A stretch of 20,908 nucleotides of DNA from a virus. The stretch lies in IMG/VR virus record IMGVR_UViG_3300022214_000022, positions 1-20,908 of that record; one strand, given 5' to 3'. Made by a program: the position numbers and the translations under genes. Numbering within the stretch: the first letter of the stretch is position 1; every line of letters starts with the position of its first letter. A model generated the notes under the pieces. The model ran no database searches. It was given only the letters and a program-made list of their open reading frames with translations, and was not told the origin of the DNA. Positions 6,403 to 14,519 of this stretch are shown here, piece by piece.

Positions 6403-9400
6403 AGGTTCTCCGGGGTGGGAGTGTCATAGCCGGTCAGTGTGGTCGCGGTCGCGTACGCTGGGAGGATGGTGGTAGGGTCGAGCACGCCGGGCTTGGTTTC
6501 GCCTGGGTCGTTTCCTGTTCCGTACAGGCCGAGCCCGTAGTCACCGAGCCCGTACGAGCCTGCGGCGATTGTGCCGCCGAACTGGGTGGAGATGGCGAGC
6601 GCGGTGAGCGACGGGGATGTGATGTCGAACACGCCTACTGGCATTGGCTGCGCGGGGGCGGTGCCGTTGGTGGTGGCGGAGAACACGATGTCGGTGCTGG
6701 CCTGGGCGGGTTCCGCGTACACGCCGATCTCCTGGATCGTGACGTGCTGCGGGTCAGGGCTGTTGACGCCGACGCCGATCGAGTAGCCGAGAAGGTCAAC
6801 GAAGTCGTGGGGCTCCCCGCCCCATGACGCCTGCCTGACGTTCAGGCGGACGCCCTCGCACTCGACGGACGCCGGGAACGGCACGTCGAACACCCACTGC
6901 TGATCCCAATACGACTCGTACATGCCGTCCTGACCGTGCCAGTACGTCACATCAGCCGGGTCGGTTTTCGTGACGGTCGCCTGGGTTGTCCAGACGGCCC
7001 CGTCGTAGGTTTCCACGTCGAAGTCGATCAGGGTTGCGTGCGCCTGCCATGCCATCCCGGCCCACACGATCACCCGGCCGACGGTGACCGGACTGGCCCA
7101 CAGCAGCTCGGCTGTTTCGGGTGTCGGCCCCGTGGAGGAGGCGACATCGGCCGCGTCGGAAGCTCCCGTGTACTTCAGTAGGAAGCCGTCGTTGGCGATG
7201 GCGGGTTTGCTCACCCCACCCAGCGTTTTCGTGGTCGCCGTAGACGCGATCGAAGCTGTGGGGTTCGGCCCCCAGTCGTGGCACTGGTACACGGTCGCGG
7301 TCACCCCCACGGGCAGCCGCACGTAGGTGGGGAGCTCGGTTGGTGTGACGGTGACACGGCCTGACACTTGCGCCACCGACGTTTCGTTCCCGAACCCGTC
7401 CACCACCGTCAACGGGCTGCTGGTGCCGGTGATGGTGAGGGTGACGGACGCGTTGTCGATGTAACTGGTTGGCATCAGCACAACGCAGCCGGACGTGTCG
7501 GCGGCGGTGTAGACGCTGCCGAGGTAGATGCTGTCGCCGCGTTCGCCCATGTCGAGGGCGTGCGAGTACGGCTTCCCCCATGTTTCCTCCGCCAGCACCC
7601 GTGAGGCAACACACTGCGGGAACAAAGACGTGTCTCCCTGTTCCAGCCACGACATGTACGTCCAGAACCCGTGCGACACGTCATACCACGGGCTGTTGTA
7701 CTCGCGTGGCACCCCGTACTGCTCGAGCAAAAGCTGGTACATCAACTGCGTGCGGACGGCCCTGCGGTACTGCGTTGACCCGTAGTAGTTGGTGAGAGCG
7801 TGCGTTGATTCCGTCTGCCAGATTTGCTTGCTGCCGTAGCCGAGGCCGTCGAGATAGTCGAGGAGGGCTTGCCAGATGGTGCGGCCGGTATTGAGGTTGC
7901 CGTTCGGGGCGCTGTTGTAGGCGTGGAACGCGAACTCGTCGCAGTAGTCGCCGCCCCCGGCGTCGAAGAACGGGGCCAGGAAGTCCGTATAGATGTTGAC
8001 GCTCGACGGCCCCATCGCCACCGCGTCCGGGTGTCCCTCATGGACGTACGCTTGGAACAGCCGCATCGTGTGGGCGAGGAAGGCGTCCGGTTTGCCTTCG
8101 TTCTGCGGCCCCTCGTAGTGGGTGACGCCGAGCGGGTACAGGGTGGAGACGACAGTGACGAGGTTGTCTCGTCTCCCACGTCCTATCGCCGTCGGGGTGG
8201 CCTGCGTTCCAGGTGTAAGTCCGGTGCCCTTGAAGAACCTGATGTAGTTGCTGACCCCGTCGATAGCGGTTTGTGCCGCCGTGTTGCTCGCGAGATTGTC
8301 GTACGTCTCCACAAGCGTGCTTGCGTCGGGGTAGTACACCTCCACTTTGCTGCCGGACACGGAGCCCGGTGTGAGGGTGAGGAACACTTGCGCCCCGTCT
8401 ACCGTCTCGTCCTTGACGGTCGTTCTGGCCCAGTTGTCAATGGCGGGGTTGCAGCCGGAGCAGGGAAGGCTGTTGCCGTCGATAGAACCGTTCGGGAACG
8501 TACACCACAATGCGCGAGGGGTGCGTTCGCCGTCCGCGTACGGTGCGCCTGGGTTCGAGTAGTAGGTGGCTGAGATGGCGGCGTCCGACTGTGCCCTGGC
8601 GAGAGTGTCGGTGCTGGCCGAAAGGTTGTCGATGTTGCCGATGATGAGACGGGACGTGCCCATCCCCATCACGCCCTTCATCACGTAATCAGGGCCTTCG
8701 CTGTTCCCGCCGCCGCTCGTTGTCGCGGCAGGCATCGCCACGAAATGCGGATCGTCTCTGATGACGCAGAAGTTGGTGGCCCCGTACGAGTAGTTGAACA
8801 GGCTGTCGAAGTTCGGGCCGGTCAGATACACCCTGTACCAGCCTGGTTTCCACCCGCCCACCGGGGCGTCAGGGGTGAAATGAACCCCGGTGAACGACCC
8901 GGACGAGACGACGTCTCCGTAGTAGTCGCGGATCAGGTAGTCACGTTCGGTCGGCCACACCACCTCCGGGTTTGTCGTCCCAACCCATGTGGTGTGGTTC
9001 GCAACCACGTCGTCTATCCACAAGCCGGCGTATACATGGTGGTAACTGAGTTGCATGTCAACGGCGGTGTCTACACCGGAGCCGCTCACGACCTCGTCCG
9101 GTGTCGAGGAGGTGGGGTCGAGATACAGGCGTGCCTCCAACGACCCGACGGTGGCGGAATGAACAATGTGGTATTCGATCCTGACCCACTGATCCCAGGG
9201 AACCGTCACCGTTCCCGCCGGGATAGAACCGGCTTTCGGCCACCATGAGATCTTCCGGCTCGCGTTCAGCCACAGAATGTTCCCTGATCCAGAGTGAAGG
9301 GTTTGCATGAGACGGCTGCCGCGACTCCCGGCCTCGTTGTTCACGTAGGTGCCGGTTTCCGTGTAGAAGTAGAAGCGACCGTAATGCTCTGTTCTGGGTG

Positions 9401-9737
9401 TCGTCGGGAACTGCCAGTAGAAGGCGTCGCTGGCCCCGTTCGTGTACCCGGACAGCCCGCCCTCGTACACATGGGTGTCGTCGTGGATCATCGTGTTCGG
9501 TGTCGTGGGCGGCGTCCAGTCGGCTGCGTACAGGCTGGTCGTCAGCGCCGCCCCGGCGACACCACGGTCGAACCCGTACGTGCGTACAGCACTGTCAGGG
9601 AGATCCTGCGGGAAGAACAACTCGACGGTGTCACCGGCGTAGAAGACGCCGTTTCGGTTCTGCCCCAGGTTGTTCCACTGCGCCCCCTTCACCCACGCAG
9701 GGGTGGGGCTTAGACCGCCGCTGTAGGGGAACGGCAC
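6399..9737 (-). CDS. Large tail adhesin with glycoside-hydrolase-like barrel and carbohydrate-binding domains
   Basis: This 1112-residue protein starts at a GTG overlapping the upstream TAG by one base. I read these domains. About residues 95-245 form a jelly-roll/concanavalin-like segment (EHYGRFYFYTETG, later QWVRIEYHIVHS). About 250-335 is a small beta domain. About 335-720 is a TIM-barrel-like glycoside hydrolase region with the clan GH-A pattern: Asn546-Glu547 (GPQNEG) as putative acid/base and Glu643 (IWQTES) as putative nucleophile, with FAFHAYN between them. About 720-820 is a beta sandwich that often follows such barrels. About 825-1005 resembles an F5/8 type C (galactose-binding) domain. 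A Gly/Tyr linker (GSYGLGDYGLGLYG) lies near the C-terminus. It probably binds and cleaves a host surface glycan. The exact GH family and substrate cannot be named. Confidence 0.8.
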   Translation of the reverse strand: MPFPYSGGLSPTPAWVKGAQWNNLGQNRNGVFYAGDTVELFFPQDLPDSAVRTYGFDRGVAGAALTTSLYAADWTPPTTPNTMIHDDTHVYEGGLSGYTNGASDAFYWQFPTTPRTEHYGRFYFYTETGTYVNNEAGSRGSRLMQTLHSGSGNILWLNASRKISWWPKAGSIPAGTVTVPWDQWVRIEYHIVHSATVGSLEARLYLDPTSSTPDEVVSGSGVDTAVDMQLSYHHVYAGLWIDDVVANHTTWVGTTNPEVVWPTERDYLIRDYYGDVVSSGSFTGVHFTPDAPVGGWKPGWYRVYLTGPNFDSLFNYSYGATNFCVIRDDPHFVAMPAATTSGGGNSEGPDYVMKGVMGMGTSRLIIGNIDNLSASTDTLARAQSDAAISATYYSNPGAPYADGERTPRALWCTFPNGSIDGNSLPCSGCNPAIDNWARTTVKDETVDGAQVFLTLTPGSVSGSKVEVYYPDASTLVETYDNLASNTAAQTAIDGVSNYIRFFKGTGLTPGTQATPTAIGRGRRDNLVTVVSTLYPLGVTHYEGPQNEGKPDAFLAHTMRLFQAYVHEGHPDAVAMGPSSVNIYTDFLAPFFDAGGGDYCDEFAFHAYNSAPNGNLNTGRTIWQALLDYLDGLGYGSKQIWQTESTHALTNYYGSTQYRRAVRTQLMYQLLLEQYGVPREYNSPWYDVSHGFWTYMSWLEQGDTSLFPQCVASRVLAEETWGKPYSHALDMGERGDSIYLGSVYTAADTSGCVVLMPTSYIDNASVTLTITGTSSPLTVVDGFGNETSVAQVSGRVTVTPTELPTYVRLPVGVTATVYQCHDWGPNPTASIASTATTKTLGGVSKPAIANDGFLLKYTGASDAADVASSTGPTPETAELLWASPVTVGRVIVWAGMAWQAHATLIDFDVETYDGAVWTTQATVTKTDPADVTYWHGQDGMYESYWDQQWVFDVPFPASVECEGVRLNVRQASWGGEPHDFVDLLGYSIGVGVNSPDPQHVTIQEIGVYAEPAQASTDIVFSATTNGTAPAQPMPVGVFDITSPSLTALAISTQFGGTIAAGSYGLGDYGLGLYGTGNDPGETKPGVLDPTTILPAYATATTLTGYDTPTPENL

Positions 9738-10543
9738 TATGCGTACCTGACCCCGATGATCGGGGTGTTCGCGTCCGCGACGAACCCGGTGGGGGTGCCG
9801 AACGGGTCAGGGAGAGCCCCTGTCACGGAACTTAGATATGGGTAGGCGGCGTTGTTGTTGTAGATCGCGGTGATGTCTAGAAGGCGCTGGAACTGCCCGG
9901 AGCCGAACCCGCCGAGCTGTTGTCCAGCCCCGAACGCCAACATGCCTGCGGCGGTGCCACCCTGCTGAACACCAGCGAGCCAGTAGTAACTGCTGCTGAT
10001 GGCCTGGCTGATCGTGAGAGCCTTCAGTCCCGTCGCCGTTGACAAGTCAATGGTTCCGGCGTCGAGCAGCAGCGCACCCGGTAGCCCAGCAGAGGTGGGA
10101 GAGTAAATCCCCAACCGGAACGTTTCCCCTGCCGTCGCGGCAGTCCAGTGGTGGGCGAAGATGCGGTCGAGGGTTCCGCTTCGCAGAGGAATCCGCACGG
10201 CGTACAGCCTGTCCTGTACTTGGTTGCCAGCGTTGGCGTTCGCGATGTACGCAGGCACGTATGCGGCCCCGGAGTCGGACGGAGCACCCATTTTCGGCCC
10301 GTCCGACGCCGGTGTGCTGAACACCCCAGTCCCGTCCAGGTACTCCGTTGACACGTTGCTGAGCTTCGGCAGCAGCCCGTGCTTCGTCGAGGAAGCGTTC
10401 AGGTCGGTGTTGTCGTCCGGGGCCGCGAGATCGTCCAGCTTGACCGTGTGCGTGCCGTCCGCAGCATGCTCGACGCTGAGGTAATCGTTCAGTTCGGTGC
10501 CCCAGGTTCCAGAGGAACCACCGGGGGTTGGAAGTGCAGCCAT
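9737..10543 (-). CDS. Tail fibre protein
   Basis: This 268-residue protein has an N-terminal segment common to many phage fibres and virion-attached proteins: PTPGGSSGTWGTELNDYLSV, followed by EHAADGTHTVKL and then SSTKHGLLPKLSN. The C-terminal part, about residues 95-268, is a beta-sandwich-like domain (SGTLDRIFAHHWTAATAGET, FRLGIYSPTSAGLPGALLLD, YYWLAGVQQGG) of the kind used for receptor or glycan binding. The ATG at 10543 overlaps the TGA of the small FnIII-like gene (ATGA) and has a strong ribosome binding site (AAGGAG). It is coupled to the sugar genes upstream and the adhesin downstream, so it is a candidate target for the encoded glycosyltransferases. Confidence 0.82.
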   Translation of the reverse strand: MAALPTPGGSSGTWGTELNDYLSVEHAADGTHTVKLDDLAAPDDNTDLNASSTKHGLLPKLSNVSTEYLDGTGVFSTPASDGPKMGAPSDSGAAYVPAYIANANAGNQVQDRLYAVRIPLRSGTLDRIFAHHWTAATAGETFRLGIYSPTSAGLPGALLLDAGTIDLSTATGLKALTISQAISSSYYWLAGVQQGGTAAGMLAFGAGQQLGGFGSGQFQRLLDITAIYNNNAAYPYLSSVTGALPDPFGTPTGFVADANTPIIGVRYA

Positions 10544-10767
10544 CAGCTATCTCCTTCGGATCGCCAGTTCAGGTTGATCGCCTGCGTCGTCGAGTGGGCC
10601 GGGAGGTCAGCGATCCGCACCGTATGCTCACCCGCCGTGACTTTCACCAGGGTCGTCCGTGCTTTCGCCCCGGTCTTCGCGACAGGCTGGTCGTCAACGA
10701 CGATCTGGTAGCCGGTCGCCCCGGGCACACCATCCCACCTGATCTTCACGGCGAGCGGAACGATCAC
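10543..10767 (-). CDS. Small fibronectin-III-like protein
   Basis: This 74-residue protein consists of one beta-sandwich domain. The pattern LAVKIRWDGVPGATGYQIVV, then KTTLVKV-like strands and GEHTVRIADL, matches a fibronectin type III repeat (Trp in strand B, the GATGYQI segment in strand C). I chose the GTG at 10767, which overlaps the epimerase stop (GTGA), rather than a longer upstream frame that is Arg/Pro-rich and antisense-like. Such stand-alone domains in phages usually decorate the virion surface and help weak adhesion to carbohydrates. Coupling to the epimerase on one side and the fibre on the other suggests it may be a glycosylated decoration; this is inference. Confidence 0.7.
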   Translation of the reverse strand: MIVPLAVKIRWDGVPGATGYQIVVDDQPVAKTGAKARTTLVKVTAGEHTVRIADLPAHSTTQAINLNWRSEGDS

Positions 10768-11651
10768 ACCAGCACCTCCGCCGCCTCGGAAACGATCCAG
10801 TCGTGAACGAGCAGCATCCCCTGCTCCAGCTCCACCTCGGGCTGCCAGCCGAGCGACCGCAGGCGGGCGGTGCTGAGGCGCTTCACGACCGTCTGGTTCT
10901 GGGGGGCGTCCACCATCTCGATCAGGTCGACCGGGGCGCCGGTGAGGTCGCACGCGAGCTCGGCGACGTGGAGCATGCTGACGGGGTTGTCGTCACGGCC
11001 GACGTTGAACACGCCGCCCTCAGCCTGCCCGACGATCATGCGGATGCCGCGCACGGTGTCACCGACGTAGCACCATGACCGTTCGGCGTCCCGGTGTACC
11101 GGGATAGGGGCCAACGTCAGCGCCTGCCAGAGCATGTTGATGATCGCTGCGCGGCCCCTGCCCCAGGGGAGTCCCGGCCCGTACGGCATGCTGAGCCGGA
11201 GGATGGTGAGCCCGTCGGGGGCGTACAGGCGTGCTGCTTCTTCGCCCCACCGTTTCGAGAGCCCGTACAGGTTGTGGATGCGTCCGCGGTTGTCGCTGAC
11301 GTGTTCCTCGCACAGGCTGTCGCCCTGGTCGCCGTACACCTCCGAGGTTGAGGCGTAGACGAGGCGGGCGTTGTGGCGTCCGCATGCCTGGGCGACGTGC
11401 GCGGTCATGGTGGCGTTGTCGGTGATGGTGGCGCCGAGGTCGTCTTCGCCGAACTGCCGGCCGACCTTGGCCGCGAGGTGGATCACCACGTCAGCCCGCT
11501 CGTACCCGATGATGTGTTCGGCAATACCTGGCTCGCGTAGGTCGCCGTGCTGGCGGTCGATTGCGATGACACGGTCGTAGTGGGGCTCGAGCTCGCGGAC
11601 GAGGTGCTGTCCGATGAACCCGTGGGCGCCGGTGACGAGCACCCTCGTCAT
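10764..11651 (-). CDS. NAD-dependent sugar epimerase/dehydratase (extended SDR family)
   Basis: This 295-residue enzyme should act on a nucleotide sugar such as UDP- or dTDP-hexose. The Rossmann motif GAHGFIG is at residues 8-14 (GxxGxxG). The segment VVIHLAAKVG near residues 55-64 is typical of the family. The catalytic set is visible: Ser/Thr in YASTSEVYG (residues 99-107) and Tyr129-x3-Lys133 in NLYGLSK. LRLSMPYGPG and RSWCYVGDTVRGI are conserved substrate-side elements. Length is slightly below the usual 310-340. I chose the ATG at 11651 over the longer frame because it overlaps the upstream TGA (ATGA) and has GAGGGA before it. It probably prepares the donor sugar for the neighbouring glycosyltransferases. 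Exact reaction (4-epimerisation or 4,6-dehydration) is not clear. Confidence 0.92.
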   Translation of the reverse strand: MTRVLVTGAHGFIGQHLVRELEPHYDRVIAIDRQHGDLREPGIAEHIIGYERADVVIHLAAKVGRQFGEDDLGATITDNATMTAHVAQACGRHNARLVYASTSEVYGDQGDSLCEEHVSDNRGRIHNLYGLSKRWGEEAARLYAPDGLTILRLSMPYGPGLPWGRGRAAIINMLWQALTLAPIPVHRDAERSWCYVGDTVRGIRMIVGQAEGGVFNVGRDDNPVSMLHVAELACDLTGAPVDLIEMVDAPQNQTVVKRLSTARLRSLGWQPEVELEQGMLLVHDWIVSEAAEVLV

Positions 11652-12271
11652 GTTCCCTCGACCGCGTTGATGGCCGTCCAGAACACCTGGCTGTCTCCCT
11701 GAACCCGCTGCCCCTGGCTCATGCCTGCGCCACGGCCGGCAGCCTCGTTGTGGTGGGTGATGACGCTGCCGGTGCGGAGCACGGTTTCGATGCCGAGCTG
11801 GCGTCCCCGGTAGCTGACCCACACGTCGGTGAAGTAGTGGATCGGCAGCGTGCCGATCTTGTCCCACTGCTTCCGCGTCAGGGTCGGCACCGGTGTGAAC
11901 GGAACCTCCGCCCAGTCGTCACGGACGGTTGTGAGCAGGCAGTTGGACGCGGCCAGGTCACCGCCGGCGGACTGCACGGTGCCGTTCGGGTTGAGCACGA
12001 CCGGGGCGGGCAGCAGGTTCTTCTCGCATGCTTCCACGAGCGGCTGCCACCAGCCTTCATGCACCTCGAGGTCGTCGGCGGTGAAGTGGAGGATGTCCCC
12101 TGTTGCTTTCTTCGCGAGCTTCTGCCATGCGATGCCGCAGCAGGGGGCGTCGAGCGCGGTGAGGATCTCGACTTTCGCGCCCTTGCTGCGGGTACGGAGG
12201 GCGGTGAGGCAGCGGTCGAGCGATTCCTCACGGCCGGTGACGGTCGGCACGATCGCGGTGATCGTTGTCAT
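11648..12271 (-). CDS. Glycosyltransferase, GT-A fold (family 2-like)
   Basis: This 207-residue protein starts at ATG 12271, which overlaps the upstream TGA and is preceded by a strong AGGAGGTG site. The longer open frame upstream is antisense-like and rejected. The N-terminus, TTITAIVPTVTGREESLDRC, is the nucleotide-binding strand and helix of GT-A enzymes. An Asp-Asp pair in ILHFTADDLEV (residues 66-67) sits where the metal-binding DXD motif is expected. The C-terminal part has HYFTDVWVSYRGRQLG and a VITHHNE element, similar to the acceptor side of family 2 enzymes. It is short for the family (usually 240-350), so it is a compact version. It probably transfers a sugar to a virion protein or glycan intermediate. 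Confidence 0.82.
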   Translation of the reverse strand: MTTITAIVPTVTGREESLDRCLTALRTRSKGAKVEILTALDAPCCGIAWQKLAKKATGDILHFTADDLEVHEGWWQPLVEACEKNLLPAPVVLNPNGTVQSAGGDLAASNCLLTTVRDDWAEVPFTPVPTLTRKQWDKIGTLPIHYFTDVWVSYRGRQLGIETVLRTGSVITHHNEAAGRGAGMSQGQRVQGDSQVFWTAINAVEGT

Positions 12272-13041
12272 ACAGGCACCTCCTGGCATGCCTTGTCGAA
12301 CTCCAGCCAGAAGTCGGTGGCTGCGGTTTCCAGCGCCGCGGGTTGGTTCTCGATCCACCAGAGGGCGCCGACGTCCTCGCCGACGGCGATGCGGCACCCG
12401 GCAGCCCACGCCTCCACCGTCGCACGGCCGAACGGCTCGTAGTCGCCGCGGCCCATCGCGTGCGTGTACCACTCGTACCCGGCGAGCAGGGCGGGCATCT
12501 CGTCGTAGCTGACGGGGCCGTTGTCGGTGCCGTGCCCGTACGCGTCGAACGGCAGCTCCTGCCGTTCCGCCCACAGCCTTGCCGCTCGCAACCCTGCTTC
12601 CCGTTGCGGGCTGAGCGTGTGCGCCACCCAGCACGCCGCCTTCTCCCGCTCCCCCGTGTCAGCGTCACGGAAGCGTTGCAGGTCAACCCATGACGGCAGC
12701 ATCACAGACCACTGCGTCGGCTCCGGCCGGAACCTCCGCCTGTGCAGGGGGCTGCGGAACACGGTCAGGTTGGCGTGCTCGAGCAGCCATTTGCGCACGT
12801 CGAGGTTGCCTGCGCCCCACGCGTCGTTCACGATCTTCACGATCGGCCGGCCAGGGGTGAGCGCCTCCATGTCAGCGGGCGTGTAGAACACGCAGTTCGC
12901 GACCACGTACGCGTCCGCGTCCGCGACCTCACCGGGCGCCATCATCGTGATCTCGTAGGGGCTGTGGTCGCGGACGGCGACGGAGTCGAGTTCGGCACCG
13001 CCGACGTAGTTGATCGTGTCCTCGAGCCAGCCGATGTTCAT
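12268..13041 (-). CDS. Short glycosyltransferase, GT-B fold (family 4-like)
   Basis: This 257-residue protein is much shorter than a normal GT-B enzyme (350-420). It begins NIGWLEDTINYVGGAELDSV, with the GGAE element that family 4 enzymes have near the N-terminus. The C-terminal half retains the EX7E pattern: Glu202 and Glu210 in YEPFGRATVEAWAAGC. A helix with HTLSPQREAGLRAARLW precedes it. The N-terminal acceptor domain seems reduced, so it may be a minimal enzyme or may need a partner such as the 397-residue protein encoded just upstream. Start and stop overlap both neighbours by 4 bases (ATGA each). Confidence 0.8.
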   Translation of the reverse strand: MNIGWLEDTINYVGGAELDSVAVRDHSPYEITMMAPGEVADADAYVVANCVFYTPADMEALTPGRPIVKIVNDAWGAGNLDVRKWLLEHANLTVFRSPLHRRRFRPEPTQWSVMLPSWVDLQRFRDADTGEREKAACWVAHTLSPQREAGLRAARLWAERQELPFDAYGHGTDNGPVSYDEMPALLAGYEWYTHAMGRGDYEPFGRATVEAWAAGCRIAVGEDVGALWWIENQPAALETAATDFWLEFDKACQEVPV

Positions 13042-14231
13042 GCTGGCACCACCTCACGGATCACCGGCAGCTCAATCGTTTTCGCGAGCTCGTCCAGGGC
13101 TGGCAGCCAGTGCTCGTCGAACACCCGGTCGGCGTCGTACTGCAACGCGAACTCGCGGCCCTTGTCCCGCAGCCCCTCGTCGTCGCGGAGCACGTACGCG
13201 GACTCGAGCGCCTCGTAAATCTCAACGACGCTGGGGCTGAGCCAGAACGCCCCGTACTGCGGCACGTACCAGGCGTCACCGCTGACGCACCAGCCTGCGG
13301 CGGTCAGTTCCGGCATGCTCGTCCAGTTCGACGTCAGCACCGGGCATCCGCACGCCTGCGCCTCCACGATCGGGATGCCGAACCCCTCACCGTACGATGG
13401 GTTCGCGAGCACGTCGAAGCCGGTGTACAGCTCCGCGAGCTTCGACGCGGGCGTCCCCAACTGCAACGCCAACTGGTTGCTGAACGCGAACGCCTCGTCG
13501 GGGATGCCGCAAATCTCCTTGAGCGCCATCAGGTTGATGCCGCTGTCCATCCCGAACAGGTCGCTGTGGATGTACAGGACGGCGTCCGGGTGTTCCCTGC
13601 GGAAGCGGGCGAACGCCTGGAACACCTGCGGGAAGCTTTTGCGTGGCGGGTTCGTGCCGGCGTTGTAGGCGACCATGCCGACCACGAACGCGTCCTCCGG
13701 CACTTTCATAGCACGCCGGATCGCCGCCCGGTCGGGCTGCCTGGTGAACGTGCCGGTGTCGATGCCGTGCGGCACGTACAGCGGGTCGAGACCTGCGTCT
13801 GCGAGCGCGTCACGCCCGAACTTCGACATCGCGATCGGCCGTGACCCGGTCAGGTCGAAGAACTGGTGGACGCGAGGCGACAGCGGTTTGCAGTCGACGG
13901 GCACCCATGACGCGAGGTTCAGTGGCGCGAGCTTGCTGTGGTGCTCGTTCAGTGTCCACACGTCCTGCAACGTGATGACCAGCACGTCCTCGCGCGCCTC
14001 GCCTTGCGCGAAGTGGCCGGCGTAGTGGGGGAGCATGATGCCGCCGTACCCGGTGTTGTCTCCGGGGTAGACGGGCATGCCCTCCCACTCCATCATCGAG
14101 CCGCGCAACCCGAAGTAGGCGGCGATCGCGACGTCATGGCCGGCCGCGGTCAGGCGGCGGGTGGCCTGCGCGGTCTGGGTGCCGTACCCGGTCTGGCAGA
14201 ACGGTGCCGCGGAGTGCCAGAGGATCTTCAC
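13038..14231 (-). CDS. Glycosyltransferase, GT-B fold (family 4-like)
   Basis: This 397-residue protein has the full length of a GT-B enzyme. The N-terminal Rossmann domain opens KILWHSAAPFCQTGYGTQTA, which carries the Gly-rich loop. The interdomain segment LYVPHGIDTGTF (residues 151-162) is typical. The C-terminal nucleotide-sugar domain has VVGMVAYNAG, FDVLANPSYGEGFG and the EX7E motif with Glu282 and Glu290 (EGFGIPIVE), followed by AQACGCPVLTS. It is predicted to be a retaining transferase using a nucleotide-activated sugar. GTG at 14231 overlaps the preceding TGA (GTGA) with GGGAGAAG upstream. Encoded among virion genes, it more likely glycosylates capsid or tail proteins than host lipids, but this is inferred. 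Confidence 0.92.
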   Translation of the reverse strand: MKILWHSAAPFCQTGYGTQTAQATRRLTAAGHDVAIAAYFGLRGSMMEWEGMPVYPGDNTGYGGIMLPHYAGHFAQGEAREDVLVITLQDVWTLNEHHSKLAPLNLASWVPVDCKPLSPRVHQFFDLTGSRPIAMSKFGRDALADAGLDPLYVPHGIDTGTFTRQPDRAAIRRAMKVPEDAFVVGMVAYNAGTNPPRKSFPQVFQAFARFRREHPDAVLYIHSDLFGMDSGINLMALKEICGIPDEAFAFSNQLALQLGTPASKLAELYTGFDVLANPSYGEGFGIPIVEAQACGCPVLTSNWTSMPELTAAGWCVSGDAWYVPQYGAFWLSPSVVEIYEALESAYVLRDDEGLRDKGREFALQYDADRVFDEHWLPALDELAKTIELPVIREVVPA

Positions 14232-14449
14232 TCGCCGCGCTTCTCCCCTGGTGCCGCGGTTGCCGCTTCCATCTCGTACTCGACCTCGAGCTCCTTGAAG
14301 AACACCTCGCGCCCGAGCAGCATCGGGTGGCCTTCGCGGACGTGGGTGACGCCGGCGGTCACGCTGACCGGGACACCGTCGTAGTCGGTCGTGAAGTTCT
14401 GGGTGGCAACGTAGATCTTGCCTTTCGGTTGCTTTCTCGCTCCTGCCAT
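14228..14449 (-). CDS. Small conserved-looking phage protein, function unknown
   Basis: This 73-residue protein begins with a basic stretch (AGARKQPKGKIYVATQNFTT), followed by beta-rich DGVPVSVTAGVTHVREGHPM and an acidic helical segment (FFKELEVEYEME). I do not recognise it with certainty; small beta proteins of this kind occur near capsid genes in actinophages. The ATG at 14449 lies after the capsid hairpin and has an AGGACGG-like site. Its stop overlaps the GTG of the first glycosyltransferase. It may be a neck or head-decoration component or an accessory of the sugar genes. Confidence 0.75.
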   Translation of the reverse strand: MAGARKQPKGKIYVATQNFTTDYDGVPVSVTAGVTHVREGHPMLLGREVFFKELEVEYEMEAATAAPGEKRGE

Positions 14450-14473
14450 TTCCGTCCTGTCTCCCTTCGATGT

Positions 14474-14507
14474 TGGGGCGGGCCGTCGAAGGGATCGGCC
14501 CGCCCCA
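14474..14507. terminator. Strong hairpin between the capsid gene and the sugar/fibre cluster
   Basis: A 12-bp perfect inverted repeat (arms 14474-14485 and 14496-14507, with GGGGCGGGCCG as core) encloses a 10-base loop. It sits in the 70-base gap after the capsid stop at 14520. On the minus strand no U-tract follows, so it is not a classic intrinsic terminator. It may partly terminate, or protect the 3' end of the capsid message, giving more capsid than downstream product. A U-less terminator is common in GC-rich actinobacterial systems. Confidence 0.6.
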
Positions 14508-14519
14508 CTGGTCGCTGTC

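Noticed and set aside
10768-10953. Upstream extension of the FnIII-like protein
   Set aside because: The extension is Arg/Pro-rich and overlaps the epimerase gene; the GTG at 10767 with a GTGA overlap is the consistent start.
11652-11867. Upstream extension of the epimerase frame
   Set aside because: The extra residues are His/Arg-rich and lie within the preceding gene. The Rossmann motif begins right after the ATG at 11651.
12272-12634. Upstream extension of the GT-A-like glycosyltransferase frame
   Set aside because: The added 121 residues are Arg/Gly-rich and overlap the preceding transferase. The ATG at 12271 has a strong ribosome binding site and an ATGA overlap.
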